From assembly GCF_013035425.1 (NCBI RefSeq), contig NZ_WQHX01000001.1:434001-498000 (forward strand): a stretch of 64,000 bases of DNA, in the 5' to 3' direction. Both the position numbers and the translations under genes were made by a program. Positions 63,082-64,000 of the stretch are shown here, in pieces; position 1 is the first letter of the stretch, and every line of letters begins with the position of its first letter. The notes under the pieces are model-generated. The model saw nothing but the letters and a program-made list of their open reading frames with translations, made no database searches and was not told the origin of the DNA. This DNA comes from Ruegeria arenilitoris. Its GTDB lineage: Bacteria; Pseudomonadota; Alphaproteobacteria; Rhodobacterales; Rhodobacteraceae.

Positions 63082-64000
63082 TTATTCAGCCGGTGCCGGA
63101 GCATATTTGGAAAGGACGGTTTCGTTTCCTGGTTCCGGGTGGCGCGGGATCAGCAGAGACAGGCCCAATGAAACAAGCGCCATCATTGCCGCCATAGCGA
63201 AGACTGCACCGGGTGAGACGACCCACAACAATCCCAAAAGCGCTGGCAGGAAGACAGCCGCGATATGATTGATTGTAAAGGCCACGGCAGCCGTTGGTGC
63301 AATGTCCGCCGGGTCGGCTATCTTTTGAAAGTATGTCTTCAGCGCCAGCGCCAATGCGAACAGCACATGGTCAGCTACATAAAGGATCGCGGCCAACAGC
63401 ACACCCCATCCAAACCAATAGATTCCGCCGTAGGCCGCAAACACAATGGCAAGACCCGTATACTCAAAAATCAATGTGCGGCGTTCTCCGAACCTGGATA
63501 CCGCTTTACCCAGCAACGGGGCTGCCATCATGTTGATCGCCAAGTTTATCAGGTAGAGGCTGGTTAATTCATGAACCTCAAAACCGAATTTCTCGACCAT
63601 CATGAAGCCTGCAAAAACCACGAAAATCTGCCTTCGCGCACCGGCCATGAACTGCAATGCATAATACAACCAATATCTGCGGCGAAGAACCAGCTTTTTG
63701 GTCTGCGCTGTAGGTGAATCGAATTGCGGGTAAGCGACTAAACAAAACAGCGCCAATACTGCGGCAAGCCCACCCGCAGCCATAAATACCGCGTTATAGG
63801 ACAGATCAAAACGATCCCAAGTCAGTACGATCACGCCGTAGACGACCATGGTCGCGGCGGAACCCATCGCCACAAGCCATCCCAACACCTGAGGGGCGCG
63901 GTCTATAGGTAGCCATTGCAATTGCAGAGACTGGTTGACTGTTTCGTAGTAATGGAACCCAATGGAGCTGAATAATGTAACAAACAATAGGCCACCTAGA
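63082..64000 (-). CDS. MFS transporter, partial (N-terminus beyond the window)
   Basis: At least 306 residues of a major facilitator transporter. The open frame continues to the right edge without a convincing start; the conserved segment SSIGFHYYETVNQSL near its visible N-terminus suggests that about 80-100 residues are missing. Around eight or nine hydrophobic helices are seen, and the segment YVADHVLFALALALKTYFQKI is typical of this subgroup. The substrate is unknown. Confidence 0.85.
   Translation of the reverse strand, partial: LGGLLFVTLFSSIGFHYYETVNQSLQLQWLPIDRAPQVLGWLVAMGSAATMVVYGVIVLTWDRFDLSYNAVFMAAGGLAAVLALFCLVAYPQFDSPTAQTKKLVLRRRYWLYYALQFMAGARRQIFVVFAGFMMVEKFGFEVHELTSLYLINLAINMMAAPLLGKAVSRFGERRTLIFEYTGLAIVFAAYGGIYWFGWGVLLAAILYVADHVLFALALALKTYFQKIADPADIAPTAAVAFTINHIAAVFLPALLGLLWVVSPGAVFAMAAMMALVSLGLSLLIPRHPEPGNETVLSKYAPAPAE

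Noticed and set aside
1..64000. CRISPR arrays, tRNA/rRNA genes, insertion sequences, prophage or integron signals
   Set aside because: No regularly spaced repeats, cloverleaf-like segments, transposase or integrase motifs, or phage structural genes were seen on reading all gaps and frames.

Overview
This 64-kb window is a continuous piece of a chromosome from an alphaproteobacterium, most likely a marine member of the Rhodobacteraceae (Roseobacter group). The evidence is gene order and protein type: ctaC-ctaB-ctaG-ctaE-SURF1-thrC-M16 peptidase, ruvCAB-ybgC-tolQRAB-pal-cpoB-tilS-ftsH, a compact Tad pilus locus, and folD next to fhs. The GC content is moderate. I saw no rRNA, tRNA, CRISPR array, insertion sequence or prophage. 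The last gene runs off the right edge.

Layout. 0.2-4.3 kb holds small housekeeping and accessory genes (secreted protein, SDR, DUF1178, Nudix, EcsC, GNAT, flavin reductase). 4.4-7.1 kb has a SulP transporter divergent from mtnP. 7.1-14.6 kb is a mixed segment: alpha/beta hydrolase, DUF418, LysE, a small ribbon-helix-helix gene facing a possible 44-codon ORF across a palindrome, apt, a secreted fasciclin protein, an FAD oxidoreductase, an MBL-fold protein and a GNAT. 14.6-21.6 kb, read leftward, is the aa3 cytochrome oxidase assembly and structural operon continuing through SURF1, thrC and an M16 protease. It diverges from tldD across a region with a perfect FNR-type box and a separate 8+5+8 palindrome. 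23.4-28.8 kb carries dprA, topA and a CoA-transferase pair. 30.0-42.2 kb is a Tad/Flp pilus locus: two pilins, CpaB, CpaC, an OmpA-like lipoprotein, CpaE, CpaF, TadB, TadC, two TPR lipoproteins, prepilin peptidase and an uncharacterised AAA+ ATPase. 42.2-45.4 kb has the Lhr-type helicase and PdeM pair. 45.6-48.6 kb has one-carbon folate genes (folD, fhs) with a chorismate mutase gene between them that is broken by an in-frame TAA. 48.7-61.0 kb has MOSC, ftsH, tilS, the Tol-Pal envelope system and the RuvABC resolvasome. 61.4-64.0 kb has a DUF1127 protein, a small membrane protein, prmA and a partial MFS transporter.

How the genes work together. The cta block makes, haem-farnesylates and copper-loads cytochrome c oxidase. 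The Tad block makes, processes and extrudes Flp fibres. The Tol-Pal block spans the envelope for constriction. folD and fhs interconvert one-carbon folates. The most notable points are the interrupted chorismate mutase, the RHH/palindrome/small-ORF arrangement near 10.1 kb, the FNR-like site at 21.74 kb, several unassigned RNA hairpins, and Tad-locus departures (OmpA lipoprotein in the CpaD position, CpaE without Walker lysines, associated AAA+ ATPase). Start sites were adjusted by hand using ribosome-binding sites and family N-termini. All functional calls come from reading motifs and synteny, without database searches.
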